Source of the DNA: Pelagibius sp965227505
GTDB taxonomy: Bacteria > Pseudomonadota > Alphaproteobacteria > Kiloniellales > Kiloniellaceae
Direction: 5' to 3'
Length of the DNA stretch: 64,000 nucleotides
Assembly (NCBI RefSeq): GCF_965227505.1
Contig: NZ_OZ245757.1
Span: 5,146,001 to 5,210,000 of the forward strand
Shown: positions 26,343 through 35,133 of the stretch, in pieces
How the letters are laid out: each line of letters starts with the position of its first letter
Position numbering within the stretch: position 1 is the stretch's first letter
Position numbers and translations under genes: made by a program
Notes under the pieces: generated by a model
Databases searched by the model: none
Seen by the model: only the letters and a program-made list of their open reading frames with translations
Told to the model about the DNA's origin: nothing

Positions 26343-27191
26343 ATGGGCAACGCTAGCCAGTACCCGCTACACAAGACGATCAAGAAGCTTCTGCCGAAGG
26401 CGGCTTCCAAGTACGTCGATCGCAGAGTTAAGCTTCATCTTTGTGATGCCGTCGTGATTTCTTATCCGAAGTGCGGCCGGACCTGGCTTCGCGCAATGCT
26501 GACCCTCTATTTTGCCAAAATCTACAATACGCCAAGGGATGTATTGTTCGATTTTGCCAACATTCATAGGTCAGACTCGCGGGTGCCGAAGATTTTCTTT
26601 TCCCACGAAGCCGACTACAAGGGCAGCCCCGACCGCATTTCCATCGACCGCAGACGCCTGGAGGCCAAGAAGCTGATTTTCCTGGCGCGTGATCCCCGCG
26701 ACGTCATCGTGTCCCTTTATGCGCACCGGCTCCGTCGCGACAGGAATTGGGACGGGCCCATTAAGGACTTCATTGCAAGCGCAGAGGGCGGATTCGCGAC
26801 GGCGTTGCGATACTTCACGCTATGGAGCGGCTTTCTGGAAGGTCACGGCGACGCCGTCGTCGTTCGCTATGAGGACCTTCATTCGGACCCTCAGCGGACC
26901 TTTCAGGCCGTGCTGAGTCATCTCGAACAACCTATCGATCACATCGCGCTTGCGGAGACTGTCGAGGAGACGCAGTTTGCGCAGCTCCGCCACATGGAAA
27001 GCCAGGGCGGTTTTCGGTCGAACCGTCTCAATGCAGGTCACATCGACGACCCGCAGGCCTTCAAGGTTCGCCGCGGGGTTGTCGGTGGCTTCGTTGAAGA
27101 CCTCTACCCGGGGCTGATCAGTCAGGTAAGCACAATGATGGACAGGGAGTTGCAGGGCGCGTTCGGGTACCAGGCGGGAAGCGGTGATTAG
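26343..27191 (+). CDS. PAPS-dependent sulfotransferase
   Basis: 282-aa sulfotransferase-domain protein. The 5'-phosphosulfate-binding loop is VISYPKCGRTWLRAML (about residues 38-53) and the 3'-phosphate motif FLARDPRDVIVSLYAHR lies near residue 117; RGVVGGF near the C-terminus fits the RKGxxGDWK-type motif in weakened form. It would transfer sulfate from PAPS to a hydroxyl on a lipid, sugar or small molecule. Its stop overlaps the start of the next gene (27184-27191), so the two form an operon. No PAPS synthesis gene is in the window. Confidence 0.8.
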   Translation: MGNASQYPLHKTIKKLLPKAASKYVDRRVKLHLCDAVVISYPKCGRTWLRAMLTLYFAKIYNTPRDVLFDFANIHRSDSRVPKIFFSHEADYKGSPDRISIDRRRLEAKKLIFLARDPRDVIVSLYAHRLRRDRNWDGPIKDFIASAEGGFATALRYFTLWSGFLEGHGDAVVVRYEDLHSDPQRTFQAVLSHLEQPIDHIALAETVEETQFAQLRHMESQGGFRSNRLNAGHIDDPQAFKVRRGVVGGFVEDLYPGLISQVSTMMDRELQGAFGYQAGSGD

Positions 27192-28188
27192 GTTCAAAGC
27201 AGGAAAGACGGAAGCGGTGCGCAAGTCCAGCCTCGAAGACACTCCCTTGGGCGTGGATCGGGAGGCCCTATGGAAGGCTTTCGAGCCCTTCGCCTTGCCT
27301 GAGAATGCGGAGAACGCAGTGGTTTGGCGCGATGGCGTCAAGCGGCAGCGCAAGCGGATCGCCAAAAACCTTCGCCGCAAGTACTTCGGAGGGAAGCCCA
27401 AGGTCGCAGCGCGCACGACGCAGGTGATCACGGACTCCTACGCGGCGAAGTGGAACGAAATCGGATACGCGAACTACGACATTGCCAAGAAGCAAGGCAA
27501 CTACGCCCCATGGCTGTGGGGGGACCGCCGTTTTCTGGCCAGTACCTATGGTTCAGCGCGCTTTCGCCATCTGCTGCTTGCGGCCGTGATCGAAAGGCTG
27601 CAGCCGAAGACGGTTCTGGAAGTCGGTTGTGGCAACGGCATCAATCTGCTGCTGCTCGCGAACCGCTTTCCGCACATCAGTTTCGCGGGGGTTGAACTGA
27701 CCGACGCCGGGCCGGGCGTGTTCGACGCGTTGAGATCGGCGGGCGCGCTTCCTGCGAACCTCGTCGACTACGCCCCCCTGCCGGCGCGGGACCCGACCGC
27801 CTTCCAACAGGTGTCCATTCGCCAGGGCACGGCGGAACGGCTTGAGTTCGCCGATGGCTCCGTCGATCTTGTCATGTCGATCCTGGCTCTGGAACAAATG
27901 GAGCGCATTCGCCGCACAGCCCTGCAGGAGATGGCAAGGGTCTGCTCACGATGGACCCTCATGATCGAGCCATTCCGTGAAGTCAACGGATACCTCTGGC
28001 CGCGCTTCAACATCCTTCGGCAGGACTACTTTCAGGGACGCGTCCGTGATCTCCCGCGCTTCGGGCTCCATCCGATGATCGTGACGGACGACTTCCCGCA
28101 GGAAATTCACCTGCGCGCCTGCATGGCGCTTTGCGGCAAGGCCGGCAGCGACGGGGCCCTGGAGCCGGCTGCCTTGGCGGCGGAGTAG
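27184..28188 (+). CDS. Class I SAM-dependent methyltransferase
   Basis: 334-aa protein whose Rossmann fold starts at PKTVLEVGCGNGINLLLLANRFP (motif I, about residues 140-162), with FAGVELTD for the acidic ribose-binding residue and SVDLVMSILALEQME for motif IV/post-I. The first ~110 residues are basic and of unknown role (VKRQRKRIAKNLRRKYFGG). GTG start at 27184, overlapping the sulfotransferase stop. The methyl acceptor is unknown; the coupling to a sulfotransferase suggests the same surface or secondary metabolite. Confidence 0.75.
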   Translation: MIRFKAGKTEAVRKSSLEDTPLGVDREALWKAFEPFALPENAENAVVWRDGVKRQRKRIAKNLRRKYFGGKPKVAARTTQVITDSYAAKWNEIGYANYDIAKKQGNYAPWLWGDRRFLASTYGSARFRHLLLAAVIERLQPKTVLEVGCGNGINLLLLANRFPHISFAGVELTDAGPGVFDALRSAGALPANLVDYAPLPARDPTAFQQVSIRQGTAERLEFADGSVDLVMSILALEQMERIRRTALQEMARVCSRWTLMIEPFREVNGYLWPRFNILRQDYFQGRVRDLPRFGLHPMIVTDDFPQEIHLRACMALCGKAGSDGALEPAALAAE

Positions 28189-28246
28189 CCCCCGGAGCAT
28201 CGCTTCGCCGCGGCCGGGCCCGGCGCGCCTACTTTGTGAGGCACTG

Positions 28247-28996
28247 CTACTTTATGAGAAGGCCTTGGCCGGTGGGGACATGAACGACCTGGCGGCCAAA
28301 GCACTCCGCCGCCTCGTCCATGGCCTTCCTGGCGCCGGGACAGGTATTGAATCCGTAGTCATCGCAGATAATGGCGCCACCCGGAACGAGCCGGGGATAG
28401 AAGAAGCGGACCGAGTCCCGCGTCGGTTCGTAGAAGTCGACATCGATGCTCACAAGGCGGAACCGTTTGTCTGCGACCTCGCCGAAACGCTCCGGAATCC
28501 AGCCCTCGTAAAACACGGCTTGGGCGTGCGCAGCCAGGTTTCGGCGGGTGTTCTCCAACGGGCTGGCGAACTCGCCGGCCTGCAACGCCCGTACGGCCTC
28601 CGTCTTCGGTATGTCGTGTTCGCTGGGCTGTGACAGGCCGCTGAAGGAATCGAAGATGTGGTGTGGCCTGTCGTCTCCCAGGGCCGACATGATGACGTGG
28701 CTCGACGCGCCGTCAAGGGCGCCGCATTCGGCGCTGTCTCCAGGCAGATGGCGAAGACTGCGCGCGAGGTTGTAGAGAAAGAACTGGCGTTCTTTGATCC
28801 GGGGATAGTGCGGATCAAAGCGGCGCATGACCGCAAGGACCTCCGGATCGTCCTGCCAGTTCGTATGTTTGTTGTAGATCCTCATGTCCAGCCACTTGGC
28901 GAACTGGTTCATGACGTAAAAAGCGAAATCGCGTTTCTCGTGCGGCTCTCCGATCAGCGAGCGGTAGCCGTAACGCATGAGCTTTCGCAACTGCAA
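28247..28996 (-). CDS. TylF/MycF-family O-methyltransferase-like protein
   Basis: 249-aa protein of the macrocin-O-methyltransferase (TylF) family: AECGALDGASSHVIM around residue 90 for the cofactor loop (usual G-x-G softened), IFDSFSGLSQPSE, the metal-binding LVSIDVDFYEPTRDSV (D-x-D, about 183) and ICDDYGF. Members methylate sugar hydroxyls of antibiotics or glycans. TTG start at 28996 with a purine-rich GAGAGAGAGG about 8 bases upstream. It converges with the methyltransferase gene ending at 28188. Confidence 0.78.
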   Translation of the reverse strand: MQLRKLMRYGYRSLIGEPHEKRDFAFYVMNQFAKWLDMRIYNKHTNWQDDPEVLAVMRRFDPHYPRIKERQFFLYNLARSLRHLPGDSAECGALDGASSHVIMSALGDDRPHHIFDSFSGLSQPSEHDIPKTEAVRALQAGEFASPLENTRRNLAAHAQAVFYEGWIPERFGEVADKRFRLVSIDVDFYEPTRDSVRFFYPRLVPGGAIICDDYGFNTCPGARKAMDEAAECFGRQVVHVPTGQGLLIK

Positions 28997-29573
28997 AGGT
29001 AAGGCCTCTCTCTCACGTGGCTCTGGGGTTACGGAACCCTGGGCCTACATCGTCTCGTGTTTGGCAGGATTTCAGTGACACCGCAAGCCGCGGCATCCGC
29101 TGGAAGGCGGTGCCGTGGCCGTGGCGCGACGAGCGCTTCGCCTTTGCCCGTCAGCGCGCGATGCAGTCGCGGCACCCTGAGCGGTATGGGCGAAGAGGGC
29201 GGCCGACCTGCAACCGGCTTCGATGGGTTTGATCGGCACCATGTGCGCAAAGGGCAATATCCGCTGCGACACGGCGTGCTTGATGCATCCGCATTGATCT
29301 CGATCAAAGCTGTCGCTGGCCCGGGCTGCTTGACTTTGCAGGACGACGGTCACGGGCACGCCATCGCCCCGTCATCGGCCGCGTCAAGGGGGCGACTACC
29401 GACAATCGACATGACCTGGGCTTCTTGCCACGCGCGGAAGGTCAGGGACGACACTGGGCGCACCGCACTGGGCAAAATGCACACAAATGAAATGCAGATT
29501 GGGCCTGAATCACACCTGGCCGAAAGCGCACCGGGTCAAAGCACCCGCGTGCGAAGCAAAGGAGAGACTCCAG
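28997..29573. other. 577-bp intergenic region between envelope and respiratory clusters
   Basis: No gene supported. An open frame at 29057-29584 has shadow-like composition and no domain. The region contains a perfect FNR-type box (29294-29307) and a clean AAAGGAGAG ribosome binding site just before 29574; otherwise I see nothing. Confidence 0.55.
29294..29307. promoter_or_regulatory. FNR/Dnr-type box TTGATCTCGATCAA
   Basis: Perfect TTGAT-N4-ATCAA palindrome, the consensus site for FNR, Dnr and other Crp-family anaerobic regulators. It lies 266 bases before the first peroxidase gene of the iodate-reductase-like cluster. If used at -41.5, transcription would start near 29342 and give a leader of about 230 bases. 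Confidence 0.7.
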
Positions 29574-30650
29574 ATGATCCTTAGAACCCTGCTCGCAGGC
29601 ATGCTGCTTGTGAGCCCTGCGGCTATGGCACAGGATGCGGTCACCCCGGAACCACCGCTGGAGGTAAACGCGGCGCGCGCCGAATTGGGCAAGCGGCTGT
29701 TTTACGACTTTCGGTTATCGGGGGATACATCGCTTGCCTGCGCGAGCTGCCATCAGCCCGACAAGGCCTTCACCGACGGCCTTCCGCTGTCGGCTGCTTA
29801 CACGGGCGCGGCGCATTTCCGCAACTCACCGACGCTGGCCAATGTCGGCTTCCGCGATGCCTGGATGCATGACGGGCGACTCGGAACCAATCTCAACGAC
29901 ACGGCGCGGGAGATGATCACCGAGACCTACCTGATGAACATGGATATGCGGATCATGCAGGAGCGTCTCAAGCAGGACCCGGTTTATGTCGAGATGTTCA
30001 AGGCGGCGGGCATGTCCGAGCCTTCGAACGGTGGCGCCCGCAACGCCCTTATGGACTTCATGAAGACTATTCAGTCGCGCAATGCGCCCTATGATACCGG
30101 CGCCCTGTCGGCCGCCGCCCAGCGGGGGCAGGCGATCTTCGAAGGCAAGGGCCAGTGTTCGAGCTGCCATTCCGGCAGCCGCTTCACCGACGACCAACCG
30201 CACAACATCGGCGTACCGGACAATCCCGATATCTGGGCCGATGCCGAACGCCATTCGGCTTTCGTCACCTACGCCAAGTTCTTCGGCGTGCCGAACTATA
30301 TGAACCTCCGCGAAGACCTCGGCGCCTATATCCGGACCCACCGCGACGAGACGCGCCGCAGCTTCCTCACACCGACGCTGCGCGAGCTGGCATGGACGGC
30401 GCCCTATATGCACAACGGCGTTTTTGAGACGCTGGAGGAAGTCGTGGACTTCTACGACGCCGGTGGCGGCGACGATCCGCTGAAGGACACGCGTTTGAAA
30501 CCCCTTGGCCTCGTCCCCACCGAGAAAGCCGATCTGCTGGCCTTCCTGCAGAGCCTCTCCGGCGACAGCTTCGATATCGACGCCTATGTCTGGCGTGAGG
30601 ACGACTACGACTATGCGCTGATCGAAGACTGGCGCAACGTGCAGAACTGA
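29574..30650 (+). CDS. Di-haem cytochrome c peroxidase / MauG family protein (IdrP1/P2-type)
   Basis: 358 aa with a Sec signal peptide (MILRTLLAGMLLVSPAAMAQ). It has two haem c motifs, CASCH (about residue 59) and CSSCH (about 196), and the CcP/MauG landmarks FRNSPTLANVGF, RDAWMHDGR and APYMHNGVFETLEEVV. Family members use a high-spin and a low-spin haem to reduce H2O2 or oxidise protein sites. Two such proteins (IdrP1, IdrP2) accompany iodate reductase, where they are proposed to handle peroxide or reactive iodine intermediates. The start is fixed by AAAGGAGAG ahead of ATG 29574. First gene of the operon. Assignment to P1 or P2 is not possible by eye. Confidence 0.82.
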   Translation: MILRTLLAGMLLVSPAAMAQDAVTPEPPLEVNAARAELGKRLFYDFRLSGDTSLACASCHQPDKAFTDGLPLSAAYTGAAHFRNSPTLANVGFRDAWMHDGRLGTNLNDTAREMITETYLMNMDMRIMQERLKQDPVYVEMFKAAGMSEPSNGGARNALMDFMKTIQSRNAPYDTGALSAAAQRGQAIFEGKGQCSSCHSGSRFTDDQPHNIGVPDNPDIWADAERHSAFVTYAKFFGVPNYMNLREDLGAYIRTHRDETRRSFLTPTLRELAWTAPYMHNGVFETLEEVVDFYDAGGGDDPLKDTRLKPLGLVPTEKADLLAFLQSLSGDSFDIDAYVWREDDYDYALIEDWRNVQN

Positions 30651-30661
30651 GGGAGGCTGCC

Positions 30662-31792
30662 ATGACGACACGCATCACCATTACCGCCCTCGCTCTCGCC
30701 GGACTCACAGCCGGAGCGGCGCTGGCCGACAACAATCCCCGTCCCGAAGGCTTGGCGCCGCTGGGGCCGCCGCCGATCCCGGCGGACAATCCGATGAGCC
30801 CGGAAAAGGTCGCGCTCGGCGAGAAGCTCTTTTTCGATCCGATCCTCTCGGGGAACGCCGGCATGCCCTGTTCGGCCTGCCACCGTCCGGAGGCCGGGTG
30901 GGCCGTGCAGGCCCCGATCAGCTTCGGCTACCCCGGCACGACCCATTGGCGCAACAGCCAGACCGTCGTGAACTCGGCCTACTACGGCAAGCTCTTCTGG
31001 GCCGGCGCGAGTGGCAGCCTGGAACACCAGGCGCGCTCCGCCGCCCGCGGCGGCGTCGCCGGCAACGGCGAGGACGACATGATGGAGGCCCGGCTGGCCT
31101 TCGTGCCGGAGTACCGCGAGGCCTTCAGAGAGGTCTTCGGCGATGACTGGCCCAGCATCCGCCACGCCTACATGGCCATCGCCGCCTACCAGCGGACGCT
31201 GGTCCAGACGGACACGCCCTTCGATACCTACATGCGCGGCGATGACGATGCACTGACCGCTCAGCAGAAGCGGGGGCTGGAGCTCTTTGCGGGCAAGGCG
31301 AACTGCATCGCCTGCCACAACGGCCCGCTTCTGACCAACGAAGCCTATTACAACACCGGTGTGCCGCCTTACAGCGGTTGGGAAGAGGATCCGCTCGCCC
31401 AGATTACCTTCCGCTTCGAGCTCTACGCCAAAGGCGTGACGGAGAAGAAGTACCGGGCCCTCAAGGACGATCCGGGGCTCTACTTCCGCACGAAGCAGGA
31501 CAGCGATATGGGCAAGTTCCGCGTGCCCTCTCTGCGCTACACCAAGTACACCTTTCCCTACATGCACAACGGCATGATCGAGACACTGCGCGACGTGGTG
31601 GTGTTTTACAACGAGGGTGGCGGCGAGAACGAGTTCGCGGCGAACAAGTCCTCGCTCATCCAGCCGCTCGGCCTGACCGACGCGGAAGTCGACGACCTTG
31701 TGGCTTTCCTCGAAAGCCTCAGCGGTGAGGAGATCGTGCCGGACGATCCTGAGCTTCCGTTCATGGAACCGCTGCCCGCACTGCAGAATTGA
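30662..31792 (+). CDS. Second di-haem cytochrome c peroxidase / MauG family protein (IdrP1/P2-type)
   Basis: 376 aa, Sec signal peptide (MTTRITITALALAGLTAGAALA). It has haem motifs CSACH (about residue 71) and CIACH (about 217), the family motifs HWRNSQTVVNSAYYGKLFWAG and FPYMHNGMIETLRDVVVFYNEGGG, and conserved GKFRVPSLRYTKYT. It is a paralogue, not a duplicate, of the gene 11 bases upstream. Two consecutive di-haem peroxidases followed by a Rieske and an AioA-type subunit are the defining set of iodate-reductase loci. Predicted periplasmic. Confidence 0.82.
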   Translation: MTTRITITALALAGLTAGAALADNNPRPEGLAPLGPPPIPADNPMSPEKVALGEKLFFDPILSGNAGMPCSACHRPEAGWAVQAPISFGYPGTTHWRNSQTVVNSAYYGKLFWAGASGSLEHQARSAARGGVAGNGEDDMMEARLAFVPEYREAFREVFGDDWPSIRHAYMAIAAYQRTLVQTDTPFDTYMRGDDDALTAQQKRGLELFAGKANCIACHNGPLLTNEAYYNTGVPPYSGWEEDPLAQITFRFELYAKGVTEKKYRALKDDPGLYFRTKQDSDMGKFRVPSLRYTKYTFPYMHNGMIETLRDVVVFYNEGGGENEFAANKSSLIQPLGLTDAEVDDLVAFLESLSGEEIVPDDPELPFMEPLPALQN

Positions 31793-31825
31793 CGGGGCGC
31801 AGAACCGATAAGGAGAGATACGACA

Positions 31826-32413
31826 ATGAGCAACGTAGATCCAAAGGTCCGCGCCGCCATCAATGGCGAGAACGGCGAAGCCGAAAAGGCCGGAACGCGG
31901 CGCTGCCTGATGAACCGGCGCCAGTTCCTGCTGACGGGCGGCATTGCCACCACGGTGGTGATGGTAGGCATCCCTGGTATGGCCGAGGCACAAACCCCGG
32001 CCGCCGTGTCCACCTATCCGCGCAAGCTGATTGCCAAGCTCAGCGATCTGGAGGTCGACGAGCCCTTCGACTTCGAATACCCCGACGAGGGCGCCTATGC
32101 GGAGTCTATTCTCGTCAAGCTCGGTCGCGAGGCCGGCGGCGGTATCGGGCCCGACAAGGACGTGGTGGCCTTCAACTACACCTGCACGCACCAGGGCGGT
32201 CCGCTGCAGGGTACCTACCAGGCCGCGGACAAGGCGCTCGGCCCTTGTCCGCTGCACCTGACGACCTTTGATCTCACGCGCCACGGCATCTTCATCTCGG
32301 GCCAGGCATACCAGTCGCTACCGCAGGTGCTTCTGGAACTCGAAGGGGATGAGATCTATGCCGTCGGCATGTTCGGCCTGATTTACGGCCGCTTTGACAA
32401 CCTGCAGGGCTGA
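31826..32413 (+). CDS. idrB: Tat-exported Rieske subunit of AioB/IdrB type
   Basis: 195 aa. The N-terminal Tat signal NRRQFLLTGGIATTVVMVG follows a 28-residue leader. The Rieske [2Fe-2S] ligands are seen in CTHQGGPL (C-x-H) and CPLHLTTFD (C-x2-H). The two extra cysteines that form the disulfide in bc1-type Rieske proteins (CTHxGC, CPCH) are absent (G and L instead), which should lower the potential. Small subunits of arsenite oxidase (AioB) and iodate reductase (IdrB) have this size and export signal and carry the partner across the membrane. It precedes the large subunit by 12 bases. Confidence 0.75.
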   Translation: MSNVDPKVRAAINGENGEAEKAGTRRCLMNRRQFLLTGGIATTVVMVGIPGMAEAQTPAAVSTYPRKLIAKLSDLEVDEPFDFEYPDEGAYAESILVKLGREAGGGIGPDKDVVAFNYTCTHQGGPLQGTYQAADKALGPCPLHLTTFDLTRHGIFISGQAYQSLPQVLLELEGDEIYAVGMFGLIYGRFDNLQG

Positions 32414-32425
32414 GGGGGAAAGCGC

Positions 32426-35101
32426 ATGTCCACGCCATATTACGTACCGGAAACCTCTGTGCCGCTGCCGCCGCCTGACGCGGACGTTATCTCGACCGCC
32501 TGCGACTACTGCGTTGTCGCTTGCGGGTACAAGGTCTACCGCTGGCCCGTAGCCGGCGGCAAGGTGGGCGGGCCCAAGGCGGAGGAGAACGCCTTCGGCG
32601 AAGACTTCCCGGTCAATCCGCTCGGCGCCTGGGTTGCGCCCAACCAGCATAACATCGTGCTGCACAACGGCGAGCCGCACCACGTCGTGATTGTTCCTGA
32701 CAAGGACACCCAGTTCGTCAACTACACGGGCAATTCCTCCATTCGCGGCGGGGCGATCGCCCAGAAGGTCTACAACCCGCAGACGCCGACGCGCGACCGG
32801 CTCAAATCGCCGATGGTTCGGATGTTCGGCGTCCTGATGCCGGTGACCTGGGACTTTGCCCTCGATATCGCAGCCGAAGTCGGCAACTACGTGCTGGAAA
32901 AGCACGGCACCAACGCCTACGGCGTCAAGACCTTCTCCTATGGCTACATGGAGAACACCTACGCCATTACCAAGTACGCCCTGCGGCACGTGCGGACGGC
33001 GAACTTCACTTTCCACGACACGCCCTCCGACGTGACCTCCACCCCGGGCTTCCGGGACGCGGGTTTCGACAACTTCGGCCCCAGCTATGACGACTGGGCC
33101 GATGCCGAGACCCTGTTGATGTGCGGGACAGACCCCTACGAGTCGAAGACCATTCTGTTCACCGACTTCATCATGCCGGCGATCCAGGGCGGGCAGAAGA
33201 CGATTTTCATGCTGCCGCGCCGTACGGGTGGCGTCGCCTACGCCGAGAAGAACGGCGGCCTTGTGCTCGACATCCAGCCCGGCACCGACCTGCCGGTGGT
33301 CCTCGCCATCGCGCGGGTCATCGTCGAGAACGGCTGGGAGGATTCCGAGTGGATCCAGAACTGGGTCAACAACAAGTGGGAGTCCTCTTCCGGCTTCGGT
33401 CAGGGCACCCGCAACACGCCCTGGCAGTGGCGGACCACCTGGGGCAAGTTCCAGACCAGCGGCTTCGAGGATTGGAAGGAGTGGCTGCTGGCGCAGGATT
33501 ACTCGAAGCCCGAGGTCGCCGCGGAGATGGCGCAGATCGATGTACAGAAGATCTATACCGCCGCGGAGTGGATGGCGAAACCGCGCGATGACGGGTCGCG
33601 TCCCAAGACCTCGATCATGATCGAGAAGGGGTTCTATTGGTCGAACAACACCGGCAACACCCAGGCCATTTCCTCGCTCGGCATCATCTGCGGGGCCGGC
33701 GGCAGGCCCGGGCAGGTGATCGGTCGGGCCGGCGGGCACCAGCGCGGCGGTCTCCGGGGCGGTGGCTATCCCCGCAACAAGTCGCCGGAGAAACTGCCGG
33801 GCCGGCGGCGCCGTGCGATGGACACCGACCGCTACCTGATGTCGGGCCACACCCGCTTGGCGCATGTGATCGGCACCACCTGGGTTCAGGCCATGTGCGG
33901 CAGCCAGTCGCTGCAGGCCAAGTTCGATGAACTGACCACGCGCAATCCCCACCAGGTTATGTCCTTCGAAAAGCAGGACATCATCGACACGCTCAAGCGG
34001 CGGGTGGATTCCGGTGGCATGGTGGTCTGGGACCAGGACATCTATCTGGTCGACCCGATCGGCGCACGCTATGCGGATATCGTCTTTCCGGCGTCGGGCT
34101 GGGGCGAGGATACCTTCACCCGCGCCAACGGCGAGCGCCGCCTGCGGCTCTATCCGAAGTTCTACGACGCCCCGGGCGAAGCCAAGCCGGACTGGTGGAT
34201 TATCGCCCAGCTGGCCAGGAAGATGGGTTTCGAAGGGTTCGACTGGCGCAATTCGAACGACGTGCTGGAGGAAGGCGCCCGCCATTCGCGCGGCTCGCGC
34301 AAGGACTTCAATATGGTGCTTGTCGCCGCGCGGCGCGAAGGCAAGACGCTTCACGAAAAGTTCGCTGAATTCGGCACCAACGGTATCCAGGGCCCGGTGC
34401 TGATGGATTCCGACGGCAATCTGGTCGAGACCAAACGCCTTCATGACGTGAACCGCGTGCTGCCGGCAGAAGGTCCCTACGGTAAGAACGTCTTCAACAA
34501 GAAGCTCACGCACTTCAACAGCCAGACCGGCAAGTGCAACATCCAGAAGGCGCCATGGGATCTCTTCGCCAGCTATTGGGAGTGGCTGAAGCCGCGCGAG
34601 GGCGAGATCTGGATTTCCTCCGGACGGATCAACGAGCGCTGGCAGTCGGGCTACGACGATCGGCGCCGACCCTATATCGTGCAGCGCTGGCCGGAGAACT
34701 GGATCGAGCTTCACCCGAAGGTGGCCGAGGCCCAAGGGATCGAGTCCGGCGACTACGTCCAGGTCTATTCCGACCGAATCCCAGTGCAGAAAGACACCAT
34801 CGTCGGTGTCGAGGGCTCGGACTTCGATTTCGCCTCGCTTCTGAAGAACGGGCACATCGAGCTGACACGCGCGTCCATCACGGCGGTGGCCATTGTCACC
34901 CCTGCGGTCAAGGAAAACCTCGGCTACATGGACTTCCTGCACACCGCGCAGCCGGCGAATGCGCTCGCGGGCCGGGTCGTGGACTGGATCAGCGGCAACT
35001 ACAACTACAAGATGGGCGTCGGCAAGGTGCGTAAGATGGGTGAAAGCCCGTACAAGACGCAGTTCCGGTCGATGTCTTTCGCCCGCCGCGACATCGCCTA
35101 G
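32426..35101 (+). CDS. idrA: AioA/IdrA-family molybdopterin oxidoreductase large subunit, probable iodate reductase
   Basis: 891-aa DMSO-reductase-superfamily enzyme without its own signal peptide, so exported with the Rieske partner. The N-terminal STACDYCVVACGYKVYRWP gives C-x2-C-x3-C for the [3Fe-4S] cluster, as in arsenite oxidase. The active-site region GRAGGHQRGG (about residue 433) keeps the Arg and His seen in AioA. C-terminal WISSGRINERWQSGYDD belongs to the dinucleotide-binding domain. Arsenite oxidase AioA and iodate reductase IdrA are sister families. The flanking di-haem peroxidases and the absence of ars genes favour IdrA; an arsenite oxidase remains possible. Only a tree can separate them. 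Confidence 0.7.
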   Translation: MSTPYYVPETSVPLPPPDADVISTACDYCVVACGYKVYRWPVAGGKVGGPKAEENAFGEDFPVNPLGAWVAPNQHNIVLHNGEPHHVVIVPDKDTQFVNYTGNSSIRGGAIAQKVYNPQTPTRDRLKSPMVRMFGVLMPVTWDFALDIAAEVGNYVLEKHGTNAYGVKTFSYGYMENTYAITKYALRHVRTANFTFHDTPSDVTSTPGFRDAGFDNFGPSYDDWADAETLLMCGTDPYESKTILFTDFIMPAIQGGQKTIFMLPRRTGGVAYAEKNGGLVLDIQPGTDLPVVLAIARVIVENGWEDSEWIQNWVNNKWESSSGFGQGTRNTPWQWRTTWGKFQTSGFEDWKEWLLAQDYSKPEVAAEMAQIDVQKIYTAAEWMAKPRDDGSRPKTSIMIEKGFYWSNNTGNTQAISSLGIICGAGGRPGQVIGRAGGHQRGGLRGGGYPRNKSPEKLPGRRRRAMDTDRYLMSGHTRLAHVIGTTWVQAMCGSQSLQAKFDELTTRNPHQVMSFEKQDIIDTLKRRVDSGGMVVWDQDIYLVDPIGARYADIVFPASGWGEDTFTRANGERRLRLYPKFYDAPGEAKPDWWIIAQLARKMGFEGFDWRNSNDVLEEGARHSRGSRKDFNMVLVAARREGKTLHEKFAEFGTNGIQGPVLMDSDGNLVETKRLHDVNRVLPAEGPYGKNVFNKKLTHFNSQTGKCNIQKAPWDLFASYWEWLKPREGEIWISSGRINERWQSGYDDRRRPYIVQRWPENWIELHPKVAEAQGIESGDYVQVYSDRIPVQKDTIVGVEGSDFDFASLLKNGHIELTRASITAVAIVTPAVKENLGYMDFLHTAQPANALAGRVVDWISGNYNYKMGVGKVRKMGESPYKTQFRSMSFARRDIA

Positions 35102-35133
35102 TTGCAAGAGAGCGCCGGGGCACGGAGAGCTAT

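Noticed and set aside
29057..29584. 175-residue open frame before the first peroxidase gene
   Set aside because: No start signal or domain; low-complexity Arg/Ser/Gly sequence, and it runs past the well-supported start at 29574.
31826..35101. plain arsenite oxidase AioBA
   Set aside because: Not excluded, but the two di-haem peroxidases upstream, the FNR-type box and the absence of ars/aioSR genes fit iodate reductase better.
32318..35107. 929-residue open frame on the minus strand
   Set aside because: Exactly antisense to the molybdoenzyme gene; composition is His/Gly/Arg-rich without domains, a GC-rich shadow.
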